Below are positions 25,870 through 36,983 of a stretch of DNA of 64,000 nucleotides, piece after piece. Below the pieces are notes generated by a model. It did not search any database, was not told the origin of the DNA, and saw nothing but the letters and a program-made list of their open reading frames with translations. How positions within the stretch are numbered: the first letter of the stretch is position 1; each line of letters starts with the position of its first letter. Position numbers and translations under genes: made by a program. This DNA comes from Luteolibacter sp. Y139 (GTDB lineage Bacteria; Verrucomicrobiota; Verrucomicrobiia; Verrucomicrobiales; Akkermansiaceae): contig NZ_JBBUKT010000010.1 of NCBI RefSeq assembly GCF_038066715.1, forward strand, positions 186,001-250,000, written 5' to 3'.

Positions 25870-27930
25870 ATGGCGGACGGATATCGGGCGATCGTGAAAA
25901 ACAGGTTGCCCTCGATCCCCGTACAAACCCGCTTCACCACTTCCCCAATCAACCGTCGCTCGCTTCAGGCCTTGGCGACGGCTATCCTGCTCGCCACTCC
26001 GCTCCATGCCGCGAATATCTCGTGGTCGGGGGGTGAAGGCGACTTCAACGAGACCTCCAAATGGACCGGCGGCGTTCTGCCCGGCGGCGGTGATACCGCG
26101 ATCGTCGCCAATGGAGGGATAGTCTGGCTGACCGATGTCCGCACGGTGGGCGCGCTCAACGTGTCCGAAGGCAACTTCGGCATCACGCCCGGCCAGATGC
26201 TCACCTGCAACGGTGCTCTTTCCCTCGGGCAGCAATCGGGCGGCTCAGGCACGTTCGAGTTGGACAATGGCCAGTTCTTCTCCAACGGGCCGATGACGAT
26301 TGGCGGCACCGGCGGGAGTGGCAGTTTCAAATTCTACAATGGCTTCATCAACCGTGTCGGTGCGGGCAGCGTGGTCGTCGGTGAGGGGAATGGCAGCATC
26401 GGCGAATACGTTCAGTCGTCGGGTTTCATGAACTGCATGGTGCCATGGAAGATTGGCAGTGGGGCCGGGGCGACAGGCGAGTTTGATTTCAATGGTCACG
26501 CCGCGGCGAATTCCCATGATTGGTTCATCGTCGGAGCAGACGGGGCCAGCGGAACCTTCAAGCTCAGTGGAAGCGGTTCCTTCAACAAGCTGCCGACGAT
26601 GCCCGGCACGCATGTTGCCATCGGTCGCGGGAATGGAAGCAGCGCAACCGTCCTGCAAAGCGGCGGCTACTTCATCAACATGTCCACTGACACCTATCTC
26701 GGTGAAAGTGGCAATGCCACCGCCACCTGGACGCTCACCGGCAGCAGTTCGATCGCGGTCTTTTCCACGCTGTTCCTCGGCTATGCGGACTCGGCCAGTG
26801 CGACCTTCGAGCTCAATGGCGGCACCCTCACTGCGAGCCACATCCTGAAGGGCGAGAGCACCGGGGCCACCAGTTTTGTATTCAATGGCGGCACGCTTAC
26901 GCCGCGAGCAAACGATCTCGATTTGCTGGCTGGCATCGACACCGTGAGAGTCGAAGATGGCGGCCTTTTCATTGATACCACACCACAGATCAACAGCGGC
27001 TTCACGGAGCATGAGGTGGGCTTCACGGTGGATCTGCTCGATGGGGGTGGCGGACTGACGAAGCGCGGAGTTGGCTCGCTCACCTGCGCAGGGACTTGCT
27101 ACTATACGGGGGCAACTGTGGTCGAAGGTGGCACCTTGTATATCGATGATGAGCTTGTGGCCTCCGATGTGACTGTCCAAGAAGGCGGCGCGATCGCCGG
27201 CGCGGGCACGCTAGGTGGATCGGTGACGGCGGCCGGAACGATCGCGCCGGGCCATGGAGTCGGGACGCTGACCGTGGAGGATGATGCAGTCGTGAGTGGG
27301 ACGCTGGCGATTGAACTCACGGCCACGTCCGGTGATTTGCTCGCCGTCGCTGGTGACCTGAAGGTCGAAGGCGCAACGTTGCGGATCGAGCTTCCCGATG
27401 GTCCGCCCTTGACGCAGCCGTATGTTATCGCGACCTACGGGACTCGTAGTGGCGGTGGCTTCGCTTCGATCGAGGGAGGTGATGGTTACGCCATCGACTA
27501 TGCCTATCAGGGGAACAAGATCGCGGTCACGCCCAGTGCGTCGCCGTATGCCGGCTGGGCATCGAATTACGAGTGGGCGAATGCAGGCGATGAGCTGCCT
27601 GAGGCTGATCCTGATGGTGATGGCTTCGCGAATGCCCTGGAATTCTTCCTTGATGGAGATCCGCTGGTTTCCGGTCAGCCGGCGGGGAAACCCACCGGCA
27701 GGATTTCGGGTGATCGCTTCATCTTCACTTTCGAGCGCAGTGCCGGCGCTTCTTCGGTAGAGCCGGTCATCGAATACGGTTCAGAGCTCGACTTTCCATT
27801 CACCGCGGCGGACGGCGAGGATGGCGTCGTCATCGCCACGGAGGCCAGTCCGGGCGGTGAGGTGTGGACGGTGAGCTTTCCTCTGCCGCCTGGTGGCAAG
27901 CTCTTTGCCCGCCTCAAGGTGGAGTTTTGA
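25870..27930 (+). CDS. Exported beta-solenoid protein with autotransporter-associated beta-strand repeats
   Basis: A 686-residue protein. The signal region is unusually late (RRSLQALATAILLATPLHAANISW, about residues 30-50). The body is built of short Gly/Ser/Thr-rich strands (GSGTFELDNGQ, GSGSFKFYNG, ATATWTLTGSS). It includes a PF12951-like repeat LTKRGVGSLTCAGTCYYTG then VVEGGTLYI near 400. The C-terminus has AGWASNYEWANAG, DPDGDGFANALEFFLDGDP (calcium-loop-like) and ends LFARLKVEF. No outer-membrane barrel is present. GTG 25858 is an alternative start. Probable surface or secreted structural or adhesive protein. Confidence 0.75.
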   Translation: MADGYRAIVKNRLPSIPVQTRFTTSPINRRSLQALATAILLATPLHAANISWSGGEGDFNETSKWTGGVLPGGGDTAIVANGGIVWLTDVRTVGALNVSEGNFGITPGQMLTCNGALSLGQQSGGSGTFELDNGQFFSNGPMTIGGTGGSGSFKFYNGFINRVGAGSVVVGEGNGSIGEYVQSSGFMNCMVPWKIGSGAGATGEFDFNGHAAANSHDWFIVGADGASGTFKLSGSGSFNKLPTMPGTHVAIGRGNGSSATVLQSGGYFINMSTDTYLGESGNATATWTLTGSSSIAVFSTLFLGYADSASATFELNGGTLTASHILKGESTGATSFVFNGGTLTPRANDLDLLAGIDTVRVEDGGLFIDTTPQINSGFTEHEVGFTVDLLDGGGGLTKRGVGSLTCAGTCYYTGATVVEGGTLYIDDELVASDVTVQEGGAIAGAGTLGGSVTAAGTIAPGHGVGTLTVEDDAVVSGTLAIELTATSGDLLAVAGDLKVEGATLRIELPDGPPLTQPYVIATYGTRSGGGFASIEGGDGYAIDYAYQGNKIAVTPSASPYAGWASNYEWANAGDELPEADPDGDGFANALEFFLDGDPLVSGQPAGKPTGRISGDRFIFTFERSAGASSVEPVIEYGSELDFPFTAADGEDGVVIATEASPGGEVWTVSFPLPPGGKLFARLKVEF

Positions 27931-28029
27931 TTTCTCATGGCACCCGTAGGAGGAGACAGGGGAAGGTCGCCACGCACGGGAGCGCGCGGCGGCCTTTCCC
28001 AAGGGGCCTTCGTCAAGTGTCCTCCGATC

Positions 28030-31000
28030 TCAACGCTCGACTTGAAGCTTGAGGAAGCGCTTGGGATGCGCCGGATCGTTGGTCATTTGGATGTCACTGA
28101 TTTGCACCGTGCGGGTGGCTCCGGTGCCAGTTTCCTGAATCGTGGCTCCGGTGGGAAGATTCTGGATGATGTCCGTGAAGGGAGAACCACCGGCGCTGCG
28201 GGCGATGGGTTGCCAGTTCTCCGATGTGAGGTCGTCGCTTGCGAGAATCGTCATCACTACATCGATCGCTCCGGTATTGCGGGTCGCGGTGATCGTCAGC
28301 TTGCCATTGATAACGGAGACTTCAGGTGCGGTGTCTGCTGATGACTGATTCGGAAGGGTGCCGAGGGCGAATTCGATCAGGTTGGACAGGCCATCGCCAT
28401 CGGGATCGGCCGCGTCGGCCGCGTCGCCGGTTTCCTCGGTCGAGCCGAAGTGTTGCTTGCGCCACGATTCGCTGGCGCTGAGGACGAGGGCGCTTGCTTC
28501 ATTTGAATCGGCGCTTTCTCCGAGCGTATTCACTGCGGACACGACGTAGTAGTAGGTGGTGCCCACGGTGAGGCCCGCGTCGATGTAGTTGGCAGTGGTG
28601 ACGCCGGTGGAGATGGTTGAATAGCCGCTGCCTGCTTCGGTCGAGCGCTTGATATTGTAGCTGGCGGCTGATGGCGAAGCGGTCCAATTCAATACGATCT
28701 CCGACGTGTCGCCGGTCGCGGTTAGGGAGGCTGGGATGGCGGGGGGAATGGCTACGGTGGCTGACAAGGTGCCAGCGTTCGCTGTGAGCACACAGGCGTA
28801 ACCGGCGGGGATTGTGCCGACGGTGAAATTCGTTTCACTGATGCCGGTGGCTCCGGTGATGAGCTGATAGGTTCCGGGGCCGAAGCCGGCCAAGGCCTTC
28901 AGGTTCACGGTGACGCTGCCGTCCGCGGAGAAGGCTCCACCCACGGCGAGCCGGCTGGAATTGGTGCCGAGTCCGATTTCCAAGGCGCTGCCATCTTGCA
29001 GCGACACGGCGCCGGCGAGGGTGAGCACACCGCCGCTGCCGTTGCCGGGAGACAGGGTGCCGCCGCCTGCTACGGTGACTGGTGCGCTTACGGTGCCTGT
29101 GCCTGCGAGCGCGCCACCATTGTTGACGGCAGCTGTGCCGGTGCCGGTTAGGGTGCCGTTGGCCATCAATGTGCCGCGGCTGATCGTGGTGCCGCCGGAG
29201 TAGTTGTTAGGGCCGAGGACGGTCAGGATGCCGGTGCCCACTTTCGTGAGGGCGATGACCTTGGTGGTGCCGTTGTTGAGGTTGCCGACGATCGACGTGT
29301 TTGTGCCCAGTTGGCCCACTTCTAGGGTGGTGGTGCCGGTGGCGCTGTTTCCGCCGCGGATGTTTCCGCCGGTGCTGGCCAGCGAGCCCATCTTCACCGT
29401 GTAGTTGCCGTTGAGAGCGAAGATCAATTCGCCGGCAGTGATGGTGTAGGCGGCGTCCGGGCTGCCGGAGGTGGCCGAGTTGAACTGGGTGTTATTGGCA
29501 CCTGCGGTGTGGGTGAAGCTGCCGGTGAAGCCGGAGTGGTCACCGGTGAAGACGATCGTATTCGCGGTGTCGTTGAGGATCGCTCCGGAGCCGGACACGG
29601 CGCTGGTGCTCGTCAGGTTGTTGCCATTGAAGGTGAGCGTGCCGGCACTCTGGATGGTGATGGGGCCGCTATTGAGCGCGGTGGGGGAGGCGACCAGTTT
29701 GCCCGAGCTGACGTAGGTTCCTCCGGTGTAGGTGTTCGCTCCGGAAAGCGTGACGGTGCCTTGTCCTGCGACGGTGACTGAGCTGGCGGCTGGGCCATTG
29801 GCAATGATGCCGGTCAGCGCAAGTCCGGCGGTGCCTGATCCGAGAACCAGCTCGTTATTACCGGATGATCCGATGATCACTCCGGGATTGTAGGTCCAGA
29901 GTCCGCCGCCTGCGTTCAGCATGCCATTCACCGTTAGGGTCGCGCCGGAGTTTACGGTGTAAGTGGTGGCGGCGGCGCCGGTGTAGCGCAGGGTCTTTGC
30001 CACGCGGCTGACGCCCATGTTCAGGGTGGCGCCGGAGACGTCGTAGTTGACCGTGTTCGCTCCCGGGGCTGTCCACAGTCCGGTGGTTAGTGGAGTGGCT
30101 GAGGTGTAGGGAACGACGTTGCCGCCGCTGACAGTGGCGAAGGTGAAGCCTCCGGCCGCGCCATTGGCCGAGGTGCCCGCGCTTTTCACCATCGACCACG
30201 GTCCAGTGATTCCGTCGGTGACCGGCAGTGCGGCGGTCACGGTGCCGGTGAAGGTGCTCTTGTCGACGAGGAGCGTGGCGCCCGGGCTGCGGAGGGGGCT
30301 TCCGACGAGGGTAAAGGTTTTACCGGTGGCCACCTTCCACGATTGGCCGGCGCCGAGCACCAGGGTGGAGGAGATGGTGAGATTCTGCGTGGCAGAACTC
30401 ATGTCGATGCCACCTTGGCCGAGTGTCAACGTATTGCCCGAGCCGATGGTGACCGCGCCGGCGGTGTCGCCGATGGTGAGGCCGCTCCAGCGGAGGTCGG
30501 AACCTGTTAGAACGAAGTTTGCGCCGGCGAGGCCGCTCCAGCGGGCGGTATCGAAGGGGCTGGGGGCTACACCGCCTGACCAGCTCGCGGCGAGGCTGAG
30601 ATCGGTGGCGTTGTCCGCCTTGTCGATCACCGACGGGAGGTGTGGGGTTGCGACGATTTCGGCGCTTGGCGGGCTTTCGCCGTTCGGGCTCACCGCGACG
30701 ATCACGTAGTAGTAGGGCGTGCCATTGGCGACGGCGCGGTCGGTGTAGCTGGAGCCGACGATGTCGGTGGCGACGATCTCGTAGGGGCCGCCAGCATGGG
30801 TGGAACGTAGGACATTATAACCGGCGGCATCCACCACGGAATTCCAAGCAAGCGTGACACCGCCGGGCATGATCGAGGTAGTGAGGCCCGATGGAGCCGA
30901 GGGCGGCAGCGAGCCGATGGGGGAGAAGAACAGCTTCAAGCCGCCCGAGGTTTGCTGAAGGTAGAAGCTTCCGGCCGTCGCGGCGGAATGGCCTGCGGAA

Positions 31001-34000
31001 TCGGTGGTGACCGTGGATAGGGCGAAGGCCCCGGTCATGCCGGTGCTCGCCAGCACCTGCCAGTTGTGGCTCTGCGTCCAGAATGCATCGGTGAAATCGA
31101 TGGTGCTGCCCGGACCATTGAAGGTGAGGTTCACGCCCGCACCGCTGGTGACGGTGACGGCTGCCGCGGTAAGTTTGCCGGCGGTGGCGCTGTTAGAAGC
31201 GAGCGACCATCCGAAGCGGGAGCCATTGGCGAAGGCGGTGCTGCCCTTCACGCTGCCGGTGCCGGTGAGCACGGCGCCATTCGCCACAGTGACGGCGGTG
31301 CCCACGGCCAGTGAACCATTTACCTCGAGGGTGCCAGCGCTGACGGTGGTTGCACCGGTGTAGGTATTCACGCCGCTCAGCACCAGCTTGCCGAAGCCCG
31401 CTTTCGAGCGTGCGCCGCTGCCGCTCAGCACGCCGCTGAGCTCGGTGCGGGCATTGTTCACGATGAATGCTTTTGGAAGGCTGCCGGCATTGGCTGCGCC
31501 GGTGAAGAGCAGGTTGCCGGTGCCGCTGAAGATAGCGTCCGCGCTGACCGAAATTGCATTGGCGATCGTGCGTGTGGAGGCATCCGACGACTGGATGGCT
31601 CCGCCACGGAAGTCGAGGGTGCTCGTTCCCAAGGCGGCGTTGTTGGCGATGGCGAGGGTGCCGGCATTCAGTGCCGTGGTGCCGGTGTAGGTATTGGTGG
31701 CGGATAGCGTCCAGATGCCGGAGCCTGCCTTTGTCAGAGAAGTAGTGGTGCTGCCATTGGCGATGATGCCGGCGAATTCACCGGCACCGCTGGAGGATCC
31801 CTGTAAGGTGAGCGTTTTGGCGACGCTGGCGATAGAGGCGGTATTAGAGGTGAACTTCAGCAGTCCGGTGCCGGACTGATCGAGGATCATGCCGGGAGTG
31901 CCGAAGCCACCTTGGAAGGTTAGGACCCGGCCCGATGTCTCACCGCTGCCGGTGTAGACCAATTTTCCCTCGAGGCCTCCGCCGCCCATGCCGACGCGAG
32001 TCATGGTGCCGAGTGTGCTGGCGATGTTTGGCACGCTCACCGTGCCGCCGCCGAAGATCGAAAGGTTGCCGGTGGTGAGATTGGTGCCGGTGAGGGCGAC
32101 CGTGCCAGCGCCGGTGACTCTCAATTCGGCGGTGCCGGAGATGGCGCTGCTCACGGTGAGCGGGTTCGCCGAGTTGTTCGTCCACGTTTGATCGACTCCC
32201 ACGTTTACCTGCCCGGTGGTATTGATGGCGGTGGGGCCTGCGCTGCTTGCGATCTCGATGCCAGTGGCACCGATCGTGAGGTTGTGAGTGCCGCCGATGC
32301 CGACGGGCGATGGTGTCGTGACGGAGAGGCTGTCGATGGTGAAGTCAGCGCCCAAGGTGGTGCTGGATGGGCTGGCGCCACCGGGAGAGAAACTCACCGC
32401 GGTATTGATGGCGGGCGCTTGTCCGGCATCGGTCGAGCCACCCGCAGCGGTGACCCAGTTGGTGTTGCCGGCGTTGTTCGTGCTCCAACTGCCGTCCACA
32501 TCGCCCTGCCAGTGGGCGGCGAATGGCGGGAGGGTATTCGCCATCAGCGCGGCGATCTGGTCGGCGCTCATGGCGGAGTCGGCGATCGTGACGTCATCGA
32601 GCTTGCCGTTGAAGAGCGGATCGGCGGCCCATTGGCTCTTGCCGAGATAGTTCTGCATGGTGCCGGACAGGGCCGGGTCGGAAAGCGTGCCTTGCACCTG
32701 TTGCACACCATTGAGGTAGATCCGTGCGGTGCTGCCCTGCATGGTGACGGCGACGTGCTGCCAGCTTCCGGAGGGGAGTGCGGAAGTCGCGATGCTGCCG
32801 GTGGTGCCGGAGCCGTTTCTCAATCCAACACGCATTTCGCCGCCGACATTTGGCGACAGGAAGAAGAACTGGGTGGTGTCGTTACCGAAATCGAAGATGC
32901 GCTGGTTGGCTGCGCCGCCGTCCCAGTTGACCCAGGCGGCGAAGGTGAAGGCATTGGTATTGGCGATCGCGGGCGGCAGCTCGACGTGATTGTTAGATCC
33001 ATTGAAGTCGAGAGCCTGTCCATGCTGGCCGGCGGTGTAGGTTGGCACGCCGTAGCAGACGCCTCGGTTGTCGTAGCCGGAGGTGTCCTTGGTATTTCCA
33101 TCGAGCGTGAGCTGCACCACGCCGCGCTTCACGCCCATGGGATAACTTTCCTGGAGATAGCCGATGGGCGACTTCTGGTCGCGATAGACGATGCCGGCAG
33201 GGGTGAGGCCGGAGCCACCGTCGAAGCGGGCGTCCCATGTCATGTTGCGCTGCCACTCGACATTGCTGTAAACGGCGTAGCGCTCGATCCACGGCGTATC
33301 GTCCATCATGTCGATGAAGTTGCCGATGGCCGTGGCGTTCTGGTCCGTGGTGGGGTCGCCGCAACCGGTCCAGTTGGCGCCGTTGTTGAACTCGGTCAGC
33401 CAGATGGGCTTGTGGTAGCGGTCCCAGATTTCCTGGAGGAAGGACTTCAAACTCGCTGCTGACTGTCCGCACTGGTAAAAGTGGATGGTGATGTAATCCA
33501 CGCGCAGGCCGGCGGCGTTGGCCTTGTCCATGAATTCGTAGAGCCACCATCGCCCTCCGTCCGTACAAGCGGGGGAGCCGACGCGCAGACCGGTGGCGAG
33601 CAATTCGGGCCAGGCGGCGATGGCCGAGTCGCGGGAGCCATTGTCCAGGCTGGTGTAGGAATCCTCGACCGAGTTGTCCGGTTCATTGAAGCCGGAAAGG
33701 TGGGTGATGCTGGTCTTGGCGGTCGGGAGGCTCGGCCAGTAGCGCTGCTGGCGGATGGGGACGTATTCCCAATTGAGCGTTGAGTTCTGGTCGTTGTTCC
33801 AGTTGTAGAACCAAGCCGCGTTCAGGACATCGGCCGAGACGTCGCAAGAGCCCTTCTTGGAAACCCAACGCCAAGGGAAGACGCGGACGAACTGGACGGC
33901 GTTGTCGAGATTCGCCGGCATGTTGGCGATGGTCAGGTCGTGGTCCTGGGCGATGTAAACCTTGCTGATACCTGTGCCGTTGGTCTGCGTTCCGAAGGTC

Positions 34001-34524
34001 GCCATGTAGCCGCGTTTCAGCTTGAAAGAGCTGATATTGCGGTTCATCACGCCGAGCTCGGCGGCGCTATCGTAGTAGGTGTAGAGGCTGTAGGACTTCG
34101 AGTCGCCGCTGAACTTGGGATCGGTGAAGGTCTGGAGGGGTTGGACGGCATTCGTGAACGGTGTGATCACGGTGCCATTTCCATACTGGACCACCCGCAC
34201 GTTGGTGCCGTGCACTGCGGTGGCACCGTTGACCTTGATCTGGCTGAGATAGTCGTCGGCGGTGGTGGGACGTAGATTGTCGAACCACAGCCATGAATCC
34301 TCGGAATTGAGATTGATGGTGCTGCCGGCGATCGGGTTGCTGGTGCCGGTGATGTGCAGCTCGGACTTGCCGGTGACGGTGACAGCGGTGTTCGTCAGCG
34401 TTGCGTAGGTCTGGACGCTGTCCGAGACGGTGAGCTGGCCATGCGAGGCGCTCGTGGCGAGAAGAAAGAGGCTGCCGACGAGAGCGACGGCGGCGCAACC
34501 GGGAGTTCCGGGGGTGGGTTTCAT
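28030..34524 (-). CDS. Giant secreted glycoside hydrolase (GH128-type) with LamG, FN3 and autotransporter-associated beta-strand repeats
   Basis: A 2164-residue exported protein with signal peptide ([21 protein letters not shown]). The catalytic region (about 170-460) has [11 protein letters not shown] (likely acid Glu), [21 protein letters not shown] and [11 protein letters not shown] (likely nucleophile Glu). This is the Asl1/GH128 beta-1,3-glucanase pattern. A LamG-like sandwich follows at about 468-660 ([19 protein letters not shown]). Two FN3 domains lie at about 1205-1295 and 1930-2010. PF12951 repeats such as [36 protein letters not shown] and [17 protein letters not shown] sit near 930, 1040, 1585 and 1760. 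The C-terminus has [16 protein letters not shown]. It is convergent with the smaller solenoid gene. Confidence 0.85.
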   Translation of the reverse strand: MKPTPGTPGCAAVALVGSLFLLATSASHGQLTVSDSVQTYATLTNTAVTVTGKSELHITGTSNPIAGSTINLNSEDSWLWFDNLRPTTADDYLSQIKVNGATAVHGTNVRVVQYGNGTVITPFTNAVQPLQTFTDPKFSGDSKSYSLYTYYDSAAELGVMNRNISSFKLKRGYMATFGTQTNGTGISKVYIAQDHDLTIANMPANLDNAVQFVRVFPWRWVSKKGSCDVSADVLNAAWFYNWNNDQNSTLNWEYVPIRQQRYWPSLPTAKTSITHLSGFNEPDNSVEDSYTSLDNGSRDSAIAAWPELLATGLRVGSPACTDGGRWWLYEFMDKANAAGLRVDYITIHFYQCGQSAASLKSFLQEIWDRYHKPIWLTEFNNGANWTGCGDPTTDQNATAIGNFIDMMDDTPWIERYAVYSNVEWQRNMTWDARFDGGSGLTPAGIVYRDQKSPIGYLQESYPMGVKRGVVQLTLDGNTKDTSGYDNRGVCYGVPTYTAGQHGQALDFNGSNNHVELPPAIANTNAFTFAAWVNWDGGAANQRIFDFGNDTTQFFFLSPNVGGEMRVGLRNGSGTTGSIATSALPSGSWQHVAVTMQGSTARIYLNGVQQVQGTLSDPALSGTMQNYLGKSQWAADPLFNGKLDDVTIADSAMSADQIAALMANTLPPFAAHWQGDVDGSWSTNNAGNTNWVTAAGGSTDAGQAPAINTAVSFSPGGASPSSTTLGADFTIDSLSVTTPSPVGIGGTHNLTIGATGIEIASSAGPTAINTTGQVNVGVDQTWTNNSANPLTVSSAISGTAELRVTGAGTVALTGTNLTTGNLSIFGGGTVSVPNIASTLGTMTRVGMGGGGLEGKLVYTGSGETSGRVLTFQGGFGTPGMILDQSGTGLLKFTSNTASIASVAKTLTLQGSSSGAGEFAGIIANGSTTTSLTKAGSGIWTLSATNTYTGTTALNAGTLAIANNAALGTSTLDFRGGAIQSSDASTRTIANAISVSADAIFSGTGNLLFTGAANAGSLPKAFIVNNARTELSGVLSGSGARSKAGFGKLVLSGVNTYTGATTVSAGTLEVNGSLAVGTAVTVANGAVLTGTGSVKGSTAFANGSRFGWSLASNSATAGKLTAAAVTVTSGAGVNLTFNGPGSTIDFTDAFWTQSHNWQVLASTGMTGAFALSTVTTDSAGHSAATAGSFYLQQTSGGLKLFFSPIGSLPPSAPSGLTTSIMPGGVTLAWNSVVDAAGYNVLRSTHAGGPYEIVATDIVGSSYTDRAVANGTPYYYVIVAVSPNGESPPSAEIVATPHLPSVIDKADNATDLSLAASWSGGVAPSPFDTARWSGLAGANFVLTGSDLRWSGLTIGDTAGAVTIGSGNTLTLGQGGIDMSSATQNLTISSTLVLGAGQSWKVATGKTFTLVGSPLRSPGATLLVDKSTFTGTVTAALPVTDGITGPWSMVKSAGTSANGAAGGFTFATVSGGNVVPYTSATPLTTGLWTAPGANTVNYDVSGATLNMGVSRVAKTLRYTGAAATTYTVNSGATLTVNGMLNAGGGLWTYNPGVIIGSSGNNELVLGSGTAGLALTGIIANGPAASSVTVAGQGTVTLSGANTYTGGTYVSSGKLVASPTALNSGPITIQSAGTLTFNGNNLTSTSAVSGSGAILNDTANTIVFTGDHSGFTGSFTHTAGANNTQFNSATSGSPDAAYTITAGELIFALNGNYTVKMGSLASTGGNIRGGNSATGTTTLEVGQLGTNTSIVGNLNNGTTKVIALTKVGTGILTVLGPNNYSGGTTISRGTLMANGTLTGTGTAAVNNGGALAGTGTVSAPVTVAGGGTLSPGNGSGGVLTLAGAVSLQDGSALEIGLGTNSSRLAVGGAFSADGSVTVNLKALAGFGPGTYQLITGATGISETNFTVGTIPAGYACVLTANAGTLSATVAIPPAIPASLTATGDTSEIVLNWTASPSAASYNIKRSTEAGSGYSTISTGVTTANYIDAGLTVGTTYYYVVSAVNTLGESADSNEASALVLSASESWRKQHFGSTEETGDAADAADPDGDGLSNLIEFALGTLPNQSSADTAPEVSVINGKLTITATRNTGAIDVVMTILASDDLTSENWQPIARSAGGSPFTDIIQNLPTGATIQETGTGATRTVQISDIQMTNDPAHPKRFLKLQVER

Positions 34525-34756
34525 GGAGTGGGCTTGCTTGGGGAATGCCCCCCGCGGGTTTGCCGGGCAAGCGGGGCTTGGGTTTGCCTGCCGGTCCGCG
34601 TAGGGAGGGATTATTACATGAACGAGAACCCGCGCGAAACCCCGACATCTCGCACCAATTCTTTGGTTTTCCCTCGATTTGGGGCAAAGGCACGGTAATC
34701 CCCGACCATGGCCGCGGGCCGTGGTTCTCGTGGAGCCCTGAAACTCGCGCCCGGGA

Positions 34757-35671
34757 TCAGGCCTTCAGCACGCGCGAAATCTCCCGGCCATGGCCGGTGA
34801 TGACGATGCGGTCGGCGTGGACGTCGACGATGGAGAATGCGGTGTTCTCCGGTTGATGAAGCATTGAGCGGAAAGTCAGGTAGGGGAGGCCCTTGCGTTC
34901 GACGAAGTCACCGGCGTGGTTGTGGCCATTGAACCACGCGACGACGCTGGGGTGCTTGTCGATCACGGCGAGGACGGCCTCGTGGTTCCAGAGCTGGTGC
35001 ATGTCTGCGGGGATCAGAGGATGGTGGCCGCAGAGGATCACTCGCTCCTTGGCGACGTCGGCGGCGGTGAGTTCGCGGTCGAGCCACTCGAGCTGCGGGG
35101 TGGATGCTCCGCCGTTCCACGGCTTCGCGCCGGGCTGGCCGGTGGCTTCGAGGGCTTTCAGCTGCTCTGCCGCGGCGGTGGCGGAGGGAGTGTTTGCGGG
35201 ATACTTGTAGGTCGAGATCGAATTGGTATCCAGCATCACGATGCGGATGTTGCCACTACGAAAGGTATAGTAGTCGTGGGGCATGCCGAGTGTCGCCACC
35301 ACGCGGGACTTTTCAGTGTCCGCAACCGAGTAGTCGTGATTTCCCAGCAGGTGATACACCGGGTGCCCGAGTTCCTTGATGATCGGCAGCATCGTGTCGA
35401 AGGACTTGAAATCGCGGTCGATGAAGTCGCCGAGTTGCAGGGTGAACTCTGGCTTCGCCGCTCGGATGATTTCCACGGCGCGCTTCAGTTTTTCCGGAGT
35501 GGAGCGGTAGTGGCGCTCGCCCTCTTGGTCGGCGTCGGCGTACTGGGCATCGGCGATGAGGCCGAAGCGGAGGAGGGGAGCTTGGGCTTCAGCGACTGCT
35601 GGCTCGTCTGCGGCGAGGGCTGCGCCGGGCAGGATGGCTGCGGCGGTGCCGAGGAAATGGCGGCGTTTCAT
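34757..35671 (-). CDS. Secreted metallophosphoesterase
   Basis: A 304-residue calcineurin-like phosphoesterase with a Tat-like signal ([20 protein letters not shown]). Metal-binding motifs in order are [34 protein letters not shown] and [11 protein letters not shown]. The DAQYAD/GD/GNHD pattern and length fit the ADP-ribose/CDP-alcohol diphosphatase (ADPRM-like) group, so a nucleotide diphosphate or phospholipid-head-group substrate is plausible. It ends close to the lipid-type operon upstream (start 46 bp after the PAP2 gene's stop) and may be its third gene. Confidence 0.87.
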   Translation of the reverse strand: MKRRHFLGTAAAILPGAALAADEPAVAEAQAPLLRFGLIADAQYADADQEGERHYRSTPEKLKRAVEIIRAAKPEFTLQLGDFIDRDFKSFDTMLPIIKELGHPVYHLLGNHDYSVADTEKSRVVATLGMPHDYYTFRSGNIRIVMLDTNSISTYKYPANTPSATAAAEQLKALEATGQPGAKPWNGGASTPQLEWLDRELTAADVAKERVILCGHHPLIPADMHQLWNHEAVLAVIDKHPSVVAWFNGHNHAGDFVERKGLPYLTFRSMLHQPENTAFSIVDVHADRIVITGHGREISRVLKA

Positions 35672-35717
35672 GGCTCCCTCACTCCATAGCGGCCCGACGG
35701 GACGGCTGCAACATCGC

Positions 35718-36983
35718 TCATCGTGACAGAACGGCCTCCGGCACCCGGGTGCAGATCATGGCTTTGGCTCGCTCCAAGTCTCCTGCGCCGCCGCTTTCGA
35801 CCAGCCAGTGGGCGAGGATCAGGGCCGAGCGCTGGAGGCCGAGTTGGCAGTGGACATAGACCCGCCGCTGCGGCTGCTGTTCGCGGATGAAGGCGATGGC
35901 TTTCGCGATTTCTTCGTCCGCGGGTTTTACCAGGTCGAGGAGGGGAAGGCTGCGGTAAAGGGCTTGCTCGCGGAGCACGGTCGCGGCGGTCGACTCTGCG
36001 GTCAGGTCGAGCACGGCGAGCGGGCCACCCGTCAGCAGTCCTTCCGCTTCGCGCCCGGTCAACCTGCGACCGAACATCACTCCCGGTGCCATCTCGCACC
36101 ACGCCGGCTCGCGCCTCAGCCAGCGCCGCTGATAGAGGCGCGTCACCAGTAGCACCGGCATCAGGCACCACTCCGCGGCGGGTGAAAGCGTGCCATTTTC
36201 CTTCCCCAGCACGCGTGCAAGGCCGGTGGCGTAGGCGAGGGAGACGATGCCCAGAGAAAGTGCCGGCCAAGCGAAACCGAACCACAGGAACGCCAGCGCC
36301 GCGCAGGCGAGTGCTCCGATCCCGTAACGGAATGCGAGCTTTGGCGACGGAGTGGGCCCGGTTTTGAAACGCGGATCCGGAATCAGCGCTGCGATCAGCC
36401 ACCCCATCATGAAGCCGGTGGCCACGTCGATGACATGGTGTTGCCAGACCAGCAGCGTGGACAGGCTGATCAGCATGAACCAGACCTTGGTGATCTTCCT
36501 TGTGAGGCCTGTCAGATGGGCTCCGTAGACGAACCATACCAGCGAGCGCAGGCTGATATGAAGCGACGGCGCGAGATTGTAGGGCATGTCATTCGCGTAG
36601 AGCGCGTGGAAGAGCGGGGCGGTCCAGCCGGTGGGAACCGGCCGGGGAAAGCCCATCTTCAAGGGAAACAGCAGGAAGCAGAGTCCGCTCGCCACGACCA
36701 CAGCGACCAGACGCTTGGTCACGAGGTTCAGTTCCGCTTTGTTAGAACACAGGAAGAACGACCCGATGAAGAAGAGATCCAGCGACCAGTAGGGGACCAC
36801 CATTTCCCTCACGAAGGGAATGTGGCGTTCCCATTCCCAGAACCAGGTGCCGACGTTGGGGCGCGTGGAAGTGAAGCGATTGCAGAAGCCGTAGACCAGC
36901 ACGAACATCCCGCCGGCGAGGGCCAAGCGCCATAGTCTCGCCCACAGCAGGCCGGGTTCGCGGGGAGGCAGGTTTAGGTTCAT
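35718..36983 (-). CDS. Fused PAP2 membrane phosphatase and dual-specificity phosphatase
   Basis: A 421-residue two-domain protein. The first about 260 residues are a multi-helix membrane domain with PAP2/inositol-phosphorylceramide-synthase motifs (NLAPSLHISLRSL and WQHHVIDVATGFMMG, catalytic His residues). After further helices, the C-terminal part (about 300-421) is a cysteine phosphatase with VYVHCQLGLQRSALI, the HCx5R P-loop. This fusion is a recognised family in Proteobacteria and relatives, thought to act in phospholipid head-group metabolism. It overlaps the upstream gene by 4 bp. Confidence 0.9.
   Translation of the reverse strand: MNLNLPPREPGLLWARLWRLALAGGMFVLVYGFCNRFTSTRPNVGTWFWEWERHIPFVREMVVPYWSLDLFFIGSFFLCSNKAELNLVTKRLVAVVVASGLCFLLFPLKMGFPRPVPTGWTAPLFHALYANDMPYNLAPSLHISLRSLVWFVYGAHLTGLTRKITKVWFMLISLSTLLVWQHHVIDVATGFMMGWLIAALIPDPRFKTGPTPSPKLAFRYGIGALACAALAFLWFGFAWPALSLGIVSLAYATGLARVLGKENGTLSPAAEWCLMPVLLVTRLYQRRWLRREPAWCEMAPGVMFGRRLTGREAEGLLTGGPLAVLDLTAESTAATVLREQALYRSLPLLDLVKPADEEIAKAIAFIREQQPQRRVYVHCQLGLQRSALILAHWLVESGGAGDLERAKAMICTRVPEAVLSR

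Noticed and set aside
32188..33462. 424-codon plus-strand frame over the GH128-type giant gene
   Set aside because: Antisense shadow of the catalytic and LamG region; low-complexity Gly/Val/Asp translation.
28030..34524. Possible CRISPR or tandem DNA repeat because of repeated GGTGTAGGT.TT-like blocks
   Set aside because: The repetition comes from homologous but diverged protein repeats (NTYTG motifs); spacing is irregular and no identical direct repeats with spacers are present anywhere in the window.
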